The translations under genes and the position numbers were made by a program. Below are positions 53,748-62,865 of a DNA stretch of 64,000 nt, one piece after another (positions within the stretch are counted from its first letter, which is position 1; each line of letters starts with the position of its first letter). Source of the stretch: Pseudooceanicola aestuarii (lineage in GTDB: Bacteria > Pseudomonadota > Alphaproteobacteria > Rhodobacterales > Rhodobacteraceae); NCBI RefSeq assembly GCF_010614805.1, contig NZ_JAAFZC010000001.1, positions 1-64,000 on the forward strand, written 5' to 3'. The notes under the pieces were generated by a model. The model saw only the letters and a program-made list of their open reading frames with translations. It was not told the DNA's origin and searched no databases.

Positions 53748-55322
53748 TTACGATTTCTGGAACATGGCGAGCATCCGCCGTGTTACCAGGAAGCCGCCGA
53801 AGATGTTGATCCCGGCCATGAACACCGACAGGCCCGCCAGCAGGATCACAAGGAACGACCCCGATCCGATCTGCATCAGCGCGCCCAGGATGATGATGGA
53901 GGAGATCGCATTGGTCACCGCCATCAACGGTGTGTGCAGCGAATGGCTGACGTTCCAGATCACCTGGAACCCGATGAAGACCGACAGCACGAACACGATG
54001 AAATGCTGCATGAAGCTGGCCGGCGCGACCAGTCCGACGCCCAGCAGCAGCACCGCGCCCACGGCCAGCAGCGTGACCTGGTTACGCGTCTGCGCCTTGA
54101 AGGCGGCCACCTCGGCGGCGCGCTTCTCCTCGGCGGTCAGCTCCTTGGGTTTTTCCTTGGGCTTCTGGGCCGCGATGGCCTGCACCTTCGGCGGCGGCGG
54201 CGGGAAGGTGATCTCCCCCTCGTGGGTGACCGTCGCGCCCCGGATCACGTCGTCTTCCATGTCGTGGTTGACGACGCCGTCCTTCTCCGGTGTCAGGTCG
54301 GTCAGCAGGTGCCGGATGTTGGTCGCATACAGCGTGGAGGCCTGCGTCGCCATGCGCGAAGGGAAATCGGTGTAGCCGACGATCGTGACACCGTTTTCGG
54401 TCACGATCTTCTCGTCCATCACCGTGCCTTCGGCATTGCCGCCGCGTTCCGCCGCCAGGTCGACGATGACCGACCCGCGCTTCATGCTGGCGATCATGTC
54501 CTCCAGCCACAGCTTGGGCGCCTCGCGGTTGGGGATCAGCGCGGTGGTGATCACGATGTCCATATCGGGTGCCAGCTCGCGGAATTTGGCCAGCTGGGCT
54601 TCCCGGAATTCGGGAGAGGACACAGAGGCATAGCCGCCGGTGGCAGCGCCGTCCTGCTGCGCTTCCTCGAAATCCAGGTAGACGAATTCGGCACCCATGG
54701 ATTCGACCTGCTCCGCCACTTCGGGCCGCACGTCGAACGCGTAGGTCACCGCCCCCAGAGAGGTCGCCGTGCCGATGGCGGCCAGGCCGGCGACGCCGGC
54801 GCCCACCACCAGAACCTTGGCCGGGGGCACCTTGCCCGCAGCCGTGATCTGACCGGTGAAGAAGCGGCCGAAGTTGTTGCCCGCTTCGATCACCGCGCGG
54901 TAGCCTGCGATATTCGCCATGGACGACAGCGCGTCCATCTTCTGCGCCCGCGAGATCCGCGGCACCATGTCCATCGCCATCACAGTCGCGCCGCGCGACT
55001 GGCACAGCTCCAGCAGCTCGGTGTTGCCGGCAGGGTTGAACATGGAAATCAGGGTCTGCCCCTGGTCCAGCCGCTTCGCTTCCGTATCGGTGGGTGGCCG
55101 CACCTTGGCGATCACGTCGACGGCCTTGAACAGCTGGGCCGCGGTCTTCTCGACCGTGACGCCTGCCTCTTCATAGGCGGCGTCGGCGAACCCTGCCCGG
55201 ACACCCGCGCCGGTTTCGATAAAGCACTCGTGGCCGAGTTTCTGAAGCTGAAGCGCCGAGTCCGGCGTCATGGCCACGCGGGCCTCGCCGTCCAGCACCT
55301 CTTTCGGTGTACCGATCTTCAC
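53748..55322 (-). CDS. pntA: NAD(P) transhydrogenase subunit alpha, single-chain PntA
   Basis: A 524-residue subunit carrying the NAD(H)-binding domain I (about 1-380), with motifs KEVLDGEARVAMTPDSALQL and VLVVGAGVAGLAAIGTATSLG, and the C-terminal membrane part with three or four helices (about 420-520). In several alphaproteobacteria the two parts are separate genes (pntAA, pntAB); here they are fused, as in E. coli. AAAGG lies six bases before the ATG. The upstream gap (55323-55705) has a set of palindromes that may be operators. Confidence 0.97.
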   Translation of the reverse strand: MKIGTPKEVLDGEARVAMTPDSALQLQKLGHECFIETGAGVRAGFADAAYEEAGVTVEKTAAQLFKAVDVIAKVRPPTDTEAKRLDQGQTLISMFNPAGNTELLELCQSRGATVMAMDMVPRISRAQKMDALSSMANIAGYRAVIEAGNNFGRFFTGQITAAGKVPPAKVLVVGAGVAGLAAIGTATSLGAVTYAFDVRPEVAEQVESMGAEFVYLDFEEAQQDGAATGGYASVSSPEFREAQLAKFRELAPDMDIVITTALIPNREAPKLWLEDMIASMKRGSVIVDLAAERGGNAEGTVMDEKIVTENGVTIVGYTDFPSRMATQASTLYATNIRHLLTDLTPEKDGVVNHDMEDDVIRGATVTHEGEITFPPPPPKVQAIAAQKPKEKPKELTAEEKRAAEVAAFKAQTRNQVTLLAVGAVLLLGVGLVAPASFMQHFIVFVLSVFIGFQVIWNVSHSLHTPLMAVTNAISSIIILGALMQIGSGSFLVILLAGLSVFMAGINIFGGFLVTRRMLAMFQKS

Positions 55323-55705
55323 CTTTCTTCGTCCCCCTTAAGACATTCTTGCCTGTGTGACTCTTGGAATTTCCAAAAATCGTGATAGCGCTAGCGCGCA
55401 ACAATGTTGCGCGACATCATCGCACGATTTGCCCTGATCGCCGGGTGAAGTCAAACCCAACGGCGTGTCTTTTCTACGCAACCGCGGAATTCGTTGCGGA
55501 ATCCAGTGTGCGGCGCGGGATCTGCCGCCGGATCCGGCGTACGCCTACAGGTTGAGCCATGGCGCCCGGAGGGTCAAACCGAAACTCCCCCGCCCCGGCG
55601 CAGATGCGGCCGGACATGCGCCTTGCGTCCACCTTCCGGGCAGATATGGTCCCGCGCAAATGGAACCGGGTTCCCCGGATCACAGCTCAAACAGGGAGAG
55701 ATCAC
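55323..55705. promoter_or_regulatory. divergent control region with three palindromes upstream of pntA and the SDR gene
   Basis: This 383-bp gap has no convincing gene. Near pntA there are TTGGAA-T-TTCCAA (55364-55376), TAGCGCTA (55386-55393) and the 19-bp perfect palindrome CGCGCAACAATGTTGCGCG (55395-55413). They lie 42-91 bp upstream of the pntA ATG, where a promoter and operators are expected. I do not recognise the regulator. The remainder, toward the SDR gene, shows only a GGGAG ribosome site at about 55694. Confidence 0.45.
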
Positions 55706-56458
55706 ATGATGCTGGAAGGCAAACACGCCATCGTCACCGGGGGCGGCACCGGGATCGGCCTGGCCATCGCGCGCGGCCTGGTGGCCGAAGGCGCCGCCGT
55801 CACGATCACCGGCCGCCGGCTGGAAGTGTTGGAAGCCGTCGCCGAACCGGGGATGCACCCGATGGTCATGGACGTCACCGACGAGGACAAGGTACGCGAC
55901 ACCACCGCCGCCGCCGTCGCGGCCCGGGGCCCGGTCCAGATCTGTGTCGCCAATGCCGGCATCGCGGAGGGGCGCAAGCTGCACAAGACCTCAACCGAGA
56001 TGTGGCGCAAGATCATGGCGACCAACCTGGACGGCGCCTTCTTCACCATCCGCGAAAGCCTGAACTCGATGCTGGAGACGGATTGGGGCCGGGTCATCGC
56101 CATCTCCTCCATCGCCGGTCTGCGCGGGGCGCCCGGCGCGGGGGCCTATGCCGCGTCCAAACACGGGGTGATCGGCATGATCCGCTCCTTGTCCGAGGAT
56201 TTCATGGCACAGCCCTATACATTCAATTCAATTTGCCCCGGCTATGTCGATACGCCCATCGTGGCCCGGAACACCGATGCGATTTCCCAGCGTGCCGGTG
56301 TCAGCGAGGACGAGGCCCGAGGCATGATGGTCGACCAGAATCGACACAAGCGTTTGATTGCGCCCGAAGAAGTTGCCGCCGCCGTGCTGTGGCTGTGCAA
56401 TCCCCTCACGCAAAGCGTCAACGGTTCCGAGATCCCGATCGCTGGCGGTCAGATCTGA
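55706..56458 (+). CDS. short-chain dehydrogenase/reductase
   Basis: A 250-residue classical SDR. The cofactor loop is VTGGGTGIGLAIARGLV. VANAGIAEG matches the conserved NAG element, the catalytic Ser lies in AISSIAGLRG, and the Y-x3-K pair in GAYAASKHGV. The end IPIAGGQI fits the family. Sequence style resembles 3-hydroxybutyrate or 3-oxoacyl reductases, but the substrate cannot be assigned. It starts with tandem ATGs (55706, 55709) after GGGAGAG. Possible co-regulation with the transhydrogenase, which supplies NADPH, is an inference. Confidence 0.9.
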   Translation: MMLEGKHAIVTGGGTGIGLAIARGLVAEGAAVTITGRRLEVLEAVAEPGMHPMVMDVTDEDKVRDTTAAAVAARGPVQICVANAGIAEGRKLHKTSTEMWRKIMATNLDGAFFTIRESLNSMLETDWGRVIAISSIAGLRGAPGAGAYAASKHGVIGMIRSLSEDFMAQPYTFNSICPGYVDTPIVARNTDAISQRAGVSEDEARGMMVDQNRHKRLIAPEEVAAAVLWLCNPLTQSVNGSEIPIAGGQI

Positions 56459-56577
56459 ATTATTCGCGGTTCGTCCCGATCTTCGCCCGGCTGGTAACGA
56501 ATTGCTAACGTTTGCGCGCCATGTTCGGAAGGGATCGGGCGACCGATTGATTGATGAGTAACGAGTATGTGGTTCAC

Positions 56578-56602
56578 GGGCGGGTCTTGCTCTGGCCCGC
56601 CC
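56578..56602. terminator. terminator-like hairpin between convergent genes
   Basis: A 7-bp stem, GGGCGGG (56578-56584) with CCCGCCC (56596-56602), lies between the SDR gene and the amidotransferase-like gene, which converge. No long T-run follows on either strand, so termination strength is uncertain. The rest of this 257-bp gap shows no gene. Confidence 0.4.
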
Positions 56603-56715
56603 AAATCCTTCCGGGTTCCGGGCCCGACTGCACGGGAATGCCGCGCGGTGGGCGGTGGTCGGCGCCTTGTGGTCCGCCCGCAGTGACGCCGGCGCCGGTT
56701 GCCAGTGTCCGGGCC

Positions 56716-57492
56716 TCAGGCGCTGGCGTGCATGGGGGCCGTCTGACGTTGGGACCATGCACGGGCGGCCTGTCCCAAGGCTTCAAACAACGGACGCGAC
56801 ACCGGATCGTTGGCGGCGTTGTATTCCGGGTGCCACTGCACCGACAGGGTAAAGCCCGGTGCGCCCTCCACATAGGCGGCCTCCGGTGTGCCATCCGGCG
56901 CCCAACCGTCGATGCGGAACCGCGCGCCTGCGTTGACCACCCCCTGCCCGTGCAAGGTGTTGGTCATCACTTCCGGCGCGCCCATCACCTTGTGGAAAAC
57001 ACCTCCTTCGGTGAATTTCACCTTGTGACGCAGCGCGAATTTTTCCTCCAGTGTGCCATCGGGGGGCATCCGGTGGTTCTGGCGCCCCGGCAGATCGCGG
57101 ATCTCCGGGTGCAGGGTCGATCCCATCGCCACCGCGACCTCCTGAAAGCCGCGGCAAATGCCCAGGAACGGCTGCCCCCGTTCCACGCAGGCACGCACCA
57201 GCGGCAGGGCCACGGCATCGCGCGCCCGGTCGAAATCCCCATGCGCGGCCGTCGCGGCCTCGCCATATTCCTCCGGGTGCACATTCGGGCGCCCGCCGGT
57301 CAGAAGAAACCCGTCAAACGCTTCCAACAACTCCGGCAGGGGCGTCAGGCGCGGATCGGCGGGGATCAGCAAAGGCAGGCAATCGGCCACCTCGGCCACC
57401 GCTTCGGAGCACATGATGCCCCCGGCATGGGCCCGGTAGCTGTCGTTGATGAGATGTTGATTGGTTATGATGCCGATGCGGGGTCTGGTCAT
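56716..57492 (-). CDS. PuuD-like gamma-glutamyl-GABA hydrolase, class I amidotransferase fold
   Basis: A 258-residue class I glutamine amidotransferase-like hydrolase of peptidase family C26. The nucleophile Cys is in FLGICRGFQEVAVAMG, followed by the substrate block DLPGRQNHR. His and Glu are in SVQWHPEYN. LTGGRPNVHPEEYG near residue 65 is the oxyanion side. Relatives cleave gamma-glutamyl-GABA in putrescine breakdown or act on similar gamma-glutamyl amides. No other putrescine gene is visible, so the substrate is not fixed. Confidence 0.9.
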   Translation of the reverse strand: MTRPRIGIITNQHLINDSYRAHAGGIMCSEAVAEVADCLPLLIPADPRLTPLPELLEAFDGFLLTGGRPNVHPEEYGEAATAAHGDFDRARDAVALPLVRACVERGQPFLGICRGFQEVAVAMGSTLHPEIRDLPGRQNHRMPPDGTLEEKFALRHKVKFTEGGVFHKVMGAPEVMTNTLHGQGVVNAGARFRIDGWAPDGTPEAAYVEGAPGFTLSVQWHPEYNAANDPVSRPLFEALGQAARAWSQRQTAPMHASA

Positions 57493-57654
57493 GGGAGGCC
57501 TGCTGATTGGATACCCTCGAAGATAGGTATTTTCAGCCCACTCGCAAACGACATTCTCTGTGCGTCCGTGCAGGACCGCACGGACTGCTATTCAAATACG
57601 CACCTCTGCGCATTGCCGCCCAGCCCCGAACCGGGGCCGGGACGACGCTGCAAT

Positions 57655-57834
57655 CTATTGTTCGGCTTCCGCCGCGGTGGGTGCATCAACAGGCGATTCC
57701 TCGTCCCCGCTCAGCGCGGTAAAGGTGATCGCCACACCGATAAGCAGCCCCACGGCGACGGACAGCAGAATGCCCCAGACGGGGCCGCCATGGCGGCGGG
57801 CCTGGCGGTCGACATTGGTGTCGGGTGCAGACAT
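57655..57834 (-). CDS. small single-pass membrane protein, unknown function
   Basis: A 59-residue protein with a basic N-terminal stretch (NVDRQARRHGG), one membrane helix (PVWGILLSVAVGLLIGVAITF) and an acidic tail ending in AEAEQ. The ATG at 57834 has a strong AAAGGAG site 7-8 bp upstream. I recognise no family. It lies 162 bp downstream of the start of the amidotransferase-like gene and is divergent from pepN. Charge layout predicts a cytoplasmic N-terminus. Confidence 0.7.
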   Translation of the reverse strand: MSAPDTNVDRQARRHGGPVWGILLSVAVGLLIGVAITFTALSGDEESPVDAPTAAEAEQ

Positions 57835-57967
57835 GAAAACGCTCCTTTCAGGATCGGCCAACTGGATTCCCCACATCAACGCACGAGGCCCCGCTCAGGT
57901 TCAACCGGGTTGCAATTCCACCCGGCCGCGCGGATGGTTCGCGCCACATGACAAGAGGACAGAAGCC

Positions 57968-60532
57968 ATGAAAGACGCAGGCGCGACCCCGACGGACCGG
58001 ACCGTTCACCTGAAGGACTACACCCCGTTCGGCTGGAAAGTCGACAGCGTCGATCTGACCTTTGTCCTGGCTCCCCACGCCACACGGGTCAAAAGCCGGA
58101 TCCGGTTCACCCCCACTCCGGAGGCGCCGGCACAGGATTTTTTCCTGCACGGAGAGGATCTCAGCCTGATTTCTGCGGCCATCGACGGCACCCCGATCCT
58201 CCCCGAGCAGACCGGGGCGGGCCTGACCTGCCCGGTCCCCGACCGCCCGTTCCTGTGGGAGGCGGAAGTGGAAATCGCACCGGCGCGAAACACCGCGCTC
58301 GAAGGGCTCTACATGTCCAACGGCATGTATTGCACCCAGTGCGAAGCCGAAGGCTTTCGCAAGATCACGTTCTACCCCGATCGGCCCGACGTGATGTCCA
58401 TATTCACCGTGCGGATCGACAGCGACCTGCCGGTTCTGCTGTCCAACGGCAACCCGCGCGCACAGGTACCCGGTCATGCGATCTGGCATGACCCCTGGCC
58501 CAAACCGGCCTATCTTTTTGCGCTGGTGGCCGGCGACCTGCGCGCGCTGTCCGATACGTTCACCACCCGCTCCGGCCGCGACATCGAACTCAACCTTTGG
58601 GTGCGTCCCGGGGACGAGGGGAAATGCGACTTCGGGATGGAGGCGCTGAAAAGATCCATGGATTGGGACGAGCGGATCTATGGCCGGGAATATGACCTGG
58701 ACATCTTCAATATCGTTGCAGTGGATGATTTCAACATGGGTGCAATGGAAAACAAGGGGCTGAACATCTTCAATTCCGCCGCGGTCCTTGCCTCGCCGGA
58801 AACAGCGACGGATGCAAATTTCGAACGGATCGAGGCGATCATCGCTCACGAGTACTTTCACAACTGGACCGGGAACCGTATCACTTGCCGCGATTGGTTC
58901 CAGCTCTGTCTGAAAGAAGGGCTGACCGTTTTTCGCGACGCCCAGTTCACCGCTGACATGCGTTCGGAGCCGGTGAAACGGATCACCGACGTGATCGACC
59001 TGCGCGCCCGCCAGTTCCGCGAGGACAACGGCCCCCTGGCCCACCCGGTGCGGCCGGAGAGTTTTCAGGAAATTAACAATTTCTACACGGCTACGGTCTA
59101 CGAAAAGGGTGCGGAACTCATCGGGATGCTGAAACGGCTGGTGGGCGACGTGGCCTATGCCCGGGCGCTGGATCTCTATTTCGACCGGCACGATGGACAG
59201 GCCTGCACGATCGAGGATTGGCTGAAGGTATTCGAAGACACCACCGGCCGCGACCTGTCGCAATTCAAACGCTGGTATTCCCAGGCCGGGACCCCGCGTC
59301 TGGACGTGACGGAAGAATGGGAGAACGGAACATATGCACTGACCTTTCACCAGCACACGCCACCGACCCCGGGCCAGCCCGACAAGCTGCCGCAGGTGAT
59401 CCCCGTAACGCTTGGCCTGCTGGGCCCTGATGGCACGGAAGTTCAACCCAGTGTCTTGCTGGAGGTCACGGAAGCGGAGCAGCGGTTTACCTTTCCCGGT
59501 CTGTCGGCCCGTCCGATACCGTCCATATTGCGCGGCTTCTCCGCCCCCGTGATCCTGCGGCGAGAGGTCGACAACGCCGAACGGGCGTTCCTGCTGGCCC
59601 ATGACAGCGACCCGTTCAACCGTTGGGAGGCCGGGCGCGCCCTGGCCAAGGACGCATTGATCCGCATGATCACCGACGGCGCGGCCCCGGATGGCGCCTT
59701 CATCGCCGCACTGCGCAACGTCTCGACTGACGAGACCCTGGACCCGGCGTTCCGCGCGCTGGTGTTGGCCCTGCCGTCAGAGGACGATCTGGCTCAGACC
59801 TTGCATGACACCGGGATCATCCCCGACCCGCAGGCGATCTGGTCAGCGCGGGAGGCAATGCGCGACAGCATGGCGGCGGAGATGGAGCAGGTGCTGGCGG
59901 ATCTCTACGATGCCCACCAGGTGCCCGGCGCCTTTCGTCCCGATGCCGATGCGGCGGCCGCACGGTCACTGACCAACGGGGCACTGATGCTGCTGTCCCG
60001 GCGCGATGACGGTGCGCGGGCCCGGGCGCAATTCGCGTCCGCCGACAACATGACGCAGCAAATCGCCGCCCTGTCGGCGCTGCTTTCCGTGGACAAGGCC
60101 GATGACGCATTGGCCCGGTTCGCGACACAATGGGCCGATGATCGGCTTGTGATGGACAAGTGGTTCATGTTGCAGGTGGCCTTTGCCGCGCCGCAAAACG
60201 CGGCGCGCGTGGCGGAACGTCTTGCCGGGCACCCGGCGTTCGATCGGCGCAATCCGAACCGGTTCCGCGCCGTCTTTGGCGCCCTTGCCGGACATGCGGC
60301 CGGGTTCCACCGGGCCGATGGCGCAGGTTACAATCTGTTGGCCGATCAACTGATCGCGCTCGACGACCTGAACCCGCAGACCACCGCGCGGATGTGCGCC
60401 GCATTCCAGAGCTGGCGCCGGTATGACGCGGACCGGCAGCAAATGATCCGGGAGGCGCTGTCGCGCATCGCGGCCAAGCCGGGGTTGTCGCGCGATACCG
60501 ACGAAATGGTTTCCCGCATTCTGGAGGGGTAA
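57968..60532 (+). CDS. pepN: aminopeptidase N, family M1
   Basis: An 854-residue zinc aminopeptidase that removes N-terminal residues from cytosolic peptides. The exopeptidase motif is MGAMENKGLN, and the zinc site is H294-E295-x2-H298 (AHEYFHNWTGN) with the third ligand E317 in CLKEGLTVF. The four-domain order matches PepN: beta-saddle N-terminus, thermolysin-like domain, beta-sandwich (about 430-530) and a helical C-terminal domain. The start has GAGG about 12 bp upstream and matches family length. Confidence 0.97.
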   Translation: MKDAGATPTDRTVHLKDYTPFGWKVDSVDLTFVLAPHATRVKSRIRFTPTPEAPAQDFFLHGEDLSLISAAIDGTPILPEQTGAGLTCPVPDRPFLWEAEVEIAPARNTALEGLYMSNGMYCTQCEAEGFRKITFYPDRPDVMSIFTVRIDSDLPVLLSNGNPRAQVPGHAIWHDPWPKPAYLFALVAGDLRALSDTFTTRSGRDIELNLWVRPGDEGKCDFGMEALKRSMDWDERIYGREYDLDIFNIVAVDDFNMGAMENKGLNIFNSAAVLASPETATDANFERIEAIIAHEYFHNWTGNRITCRDWFQLCLKEGLTVFRDAQFTADMRSEPVKRITDVIDLRARQFREDNGPLAHPVRPESFQEINNFYTATVYEKGAELIGMLKRLVGDVAYARALDLYFDRHDGQACTIEDWLKVFEDTTGRDLSQFKRWYSQAGTPRLDVTEEWENGTYALTFHQHTPPTPGQPDKLPQVIPVTLGLLGPDGTEVQPSVLLEVTEAEQRFTFPGLSARPIPSILRGFSAPVILRREVDNAERAFLLAHDSDPFNRWEAGRALAKDALIRMITDGAAPDGAFIAALRNVSTDETLDPAFRALVLALPSEDDLAQTLHDTGIIPDPQAIWSAREAMRDSMAAEMEQVLADLYDAHQVPGAFRPDADAAAARSLTNGALMLLSRRDDGARARAQFASADNMTQQIAALSALLSVDKADDALARFATQWADDRLVMDKWFMLQVAFAAPQNAARVAERLAGHPAFDRRNPNRFRAVFGALAGHAAGFHRADGAGYNLLADQLIALDDLNPQTTARMCAAFQSWRRYDADRQQMIREALSRIAAKPGLSRDTDEMVSRILEG

Positions 60533-60702
60533 CAGCCGGCGCGCACGAATGGCCGCAGGGCGGGGCGAGCGGCGCCCACCGTGGCGGAACGCCGACCACG
60601 GGCGACGATCCGCGCGCTCGCCTGCCTGCCGCCACGGGAACGGAACAGCGGTGGGGGCGGCAGTGTTGTAAGGGCAAATCCATCGCAACGAAGGAGATGA
60701 CC

Positions 60703-61263
60703 ATGCCAGCCATTACCGAGGCGAAAATCCTGATCCTCGCAACCCACGGGTTCGAGCAATCGGAACTCGAACACCCCCTGTCCACGCTGAAAGAAGCCGG
60801 CGCCACCGTGCATGTCGCCACGCTGGACGGCAAGGCGATCCGCGGCTGGGACAACACCGATTGGGGCCGCGAAGTCGCCGCCGATGTGAAGGCCGCCGAC
60901 ATCACTCCCGGCGATTATGATGCGCTGGTCCTGCCGGGTGGCCAGATCAATCCCGACCTGCTGCGCGTGGAGGAGGACGCCATGTCCATCGTCCGGGCCA
61001 TGATCGACGGCGGCAAGACCGTCGCTGCCATCTGCCACGCCCCTTGGCTGCTGATCGAGGCAGGCGCGGTGAAGGGGCGCGACGCGACCTCCTACCCGTC
61101 GATCAAGACCGACATGATCAATGCCGGCGCCAATTGGACCGATGCTGAAGTAGTCACCGACAACGGCATCATCACCTCCCGCAGCCCGAAGGATCTGGAG
61201 GCGTTCAGCGCCAAGATCATCGAGGAGATCGAAGAAGGCGAGCACAAGCGAAAAGCGGCCTGA
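60703..61263 (+). CDS. DJ-1/PfpI-family protein
   Basis: A 186-residue single-domain protein of the DJ-1/PfpI superfamily. The nucleophile Cys is in VAAICHAPWLLIEAG, with Glu in THGFEQSELEHPL near residue 20. Members include PfpI-type proteases, glyoxalase III and proteins proposed to repair glycated proteins; the activity of this one is not fixed by sequence. AAGGAG is spaced six bases from the ATG at 60703, so the earlier ATG at 60697 is less likely. A strong terminator follows. Confidence 0.9.
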   Translation: MPAITEAKILILATHGFEQSELEHPLSTLKEAGATVHVATLDGKAIRGWDNTDWGREVAADVKAADITPGDYDALVLPGGQINPDLLRVEEDAMSIVRAMIDGGKTVAAICHAPWLLIEAGAVKGRDATSYPSIKTDMINAGANWTDAEVVTDNGIITSRSPKDLEAFSAKIIEEIEEGEHKRKAA

Positions 61264-61299
61264 TCGCCGCTGAATATTCGCAATTTGATCAACAATACG

Positions 61300-61336
61300 A
61301 CCCCCGCGACCAGTTTTCGCGGGGGTTGTTTTTGTT
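61300..61336 (+). terminator. Rho-independent terminator after the DJ-1 gene
   Basis: A perfect 10-bp stem, ACCCCCGCGA with TCGCGGGGGT (61300-61309 and 61317-61326), is followed by TGTTTTTGTTTT. It begins 37 bp after the stop codon and is the clearest terminator in the window. Confidence 0.93.
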
Positions 61337-61429
61337 TTGGCAACACCGGCCCCACAAACTCCTGCCTGCGTCCTTTTTTCGGCCCGATTGCCCGGGCACC
61401 AAGGATGAAACGAGTATGGAGTCCTCTCG

Positions 61430-62701
61430 ATGCGCCGCCTGTCGCCCTTCAATCCGCTGTCTCTTCTGGCGCCCCGCAACCGGGCGGGGGAGGCCGGTGC
61501 CGGCATTCTGCCCGAGGGCCGGCCGGTGGCAAATTCCGGGTCCGGGCTGCACAGCCGCCGCCTGGGGGCGCCGCTGCCGCTGGTCACCGCGACCCGCGCC
61601 GACACCGCCCGCGCAGCAGCTTTTCGCAAGGGCCGCGATCTTGCCCGGCAGGACCGATGGGAGGTTCTGGGCGACCTGATCCGCCGCACCGATCAGGCGC
61701 GCGACATCGGCGCCGATGGATTCAGCCAGGCGGTCGCCATGGCCGCAGGCGCGCGATCGGATATCGAACTCGCCGCGCGCAAGGCCAAGGCGGAGGGCCA
61801 TGCCCCCTGCCCCGCCGCTATCGCCGAACTGGATGATATGGCCGATGCGAATGCAGCCTGCTGGGGCGTCGCCGTGACCATCGCTCTGGCGCATATGGCC
61901 ATCGGGTGGAGCCACCTTGGCCCGCGCTTGCCGCAATCCCGTCCGATCCGCCCCGACGCGGCCTTTGCCGCGCATTTCGGCCGCGCCGCCGACCTGATCG
62001 ATCGGTTTCACGCGGTGGAGGAAAACAGCCCCCTGCTGGCCGCCGCCCAATGCCGGCTGCTGGCCGCAGATGACCACGGTATCAATCGCCTGGCGGAGGA
62101 TTACGCCGATCTGATCGACCTGGATCCGGGCAATCCGTCGCATCTGCGCGCCTTTGGCCGGGATCTGCTGCCCGGATGGCATGGTGGCCCCGGCGACCTG
62201 GACCGCCAGGCGCGGGAAACCGCCGTGCGGCTGGCCGATATCTGGGGCGCGGGCGCCTATGGCTGGGTCTGGATGGGGGCGTTGGCCCATGATCCCTATG
62301 CCGCCGAATCCTGCGATGCCGACCTGATGGACAAGGCTTTGCAGGACATCCTGGCCCGCCGCCCCGACCAATACACGATCAACGCGATTTCGGCATTTTG
62401 TCTTGTGGGCATGGTCCCCGACGCCGCCCCCGGCGATCTGTCCCTGCCTGCCCGCCGTCTGCGTGGGCGGCTGGCGGAGGCGGGGCAGAAGATCGCCGCC
62501 ACACAGCTGACCGGCTTGCACCCCGCCATCTGGGCTGACCCGTTTCAGCGCGCCGAATGCGGGTGGGGCGCCCCCGACGCGGCCGCGCGGGAACGCGCCG
62601 GCCGCCGCGCGCGAGAGCTGACATCGGCCTGCCGCCGCCTGGGCACCCCTCCGCCGGCCCCCATGGGCGGGGCCGGTGGCCGCTCCGCCCTGCGACTTTG
62701 A
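61430..62701 (+). CDS. unrecognised 423-residue protein
   Basis: I recognise no domain. GGAG lies eight bases before the ATG, and base composition resembles its neighbours, so the gene is probably real. The chain is Ala-rich and looks mainly helical. It has no signal peptide or clear membrane segment. Trp and Gly-rich blocks occur at ANAACWGVAV, FGRDLLPGWHGGPGDL and GAYGWVWMGALAHDPYA, with repeated His/Asp/Cys residues that might bind a ligand. A helical-repeat (TPR-like) architecture is possible. It lies 164 bp before gatB on the same strand. Confidence 0.7.
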   Translation: MRRLSPFNPLSLLAPRNRAGEAGAGILPEGRPVANSGSGLHSRRLGAPLPLVTATRADTARAAAFRKGRDLARQDRWEVLGDLIRRTDQARDIGADGFSQAVAMAAGARSDIELAARKAKAEGHAPCPAAIAELDDMADANAACWGVAVTIALAHMAIGWSHLGPRLPQSRPIRPDAAFAAHFGRAADLIDRFHAVEENSPLLAAAQCRLLAADDHGINRLAEDYADLIDLDPGNPSHLRAFGRDLLPGWHGGPGDLDRQARETAVRLADIWGAGAYGWVWMGALAHDPYAAESCDADLMDKALQDILARRPDQYTINAISAFCLVGMVPDAAPGDLSLPARRLRGRLAEAGQKIAATQLTGLHPAIWADPFQRAECGWGAPDAAARERAGRRARELTSACRRLGTPPPAPMGGAGGRSALRL

Positions 62702-62865
62702 CCCCGACCCGTCCGCCCCGCACCCGCCAACGGGGCAAATCCCCAGCCCTACACGCGCAATCCCCGGCCGCGCTTTGCACCCGCATTGGCCGGGCACGGG
62801 GCCTTGCCCCCTTCTCACCGCTCCCCTAGAACCCGTGCTCAAGCCATTCCGGGAGAGGACAAGGC

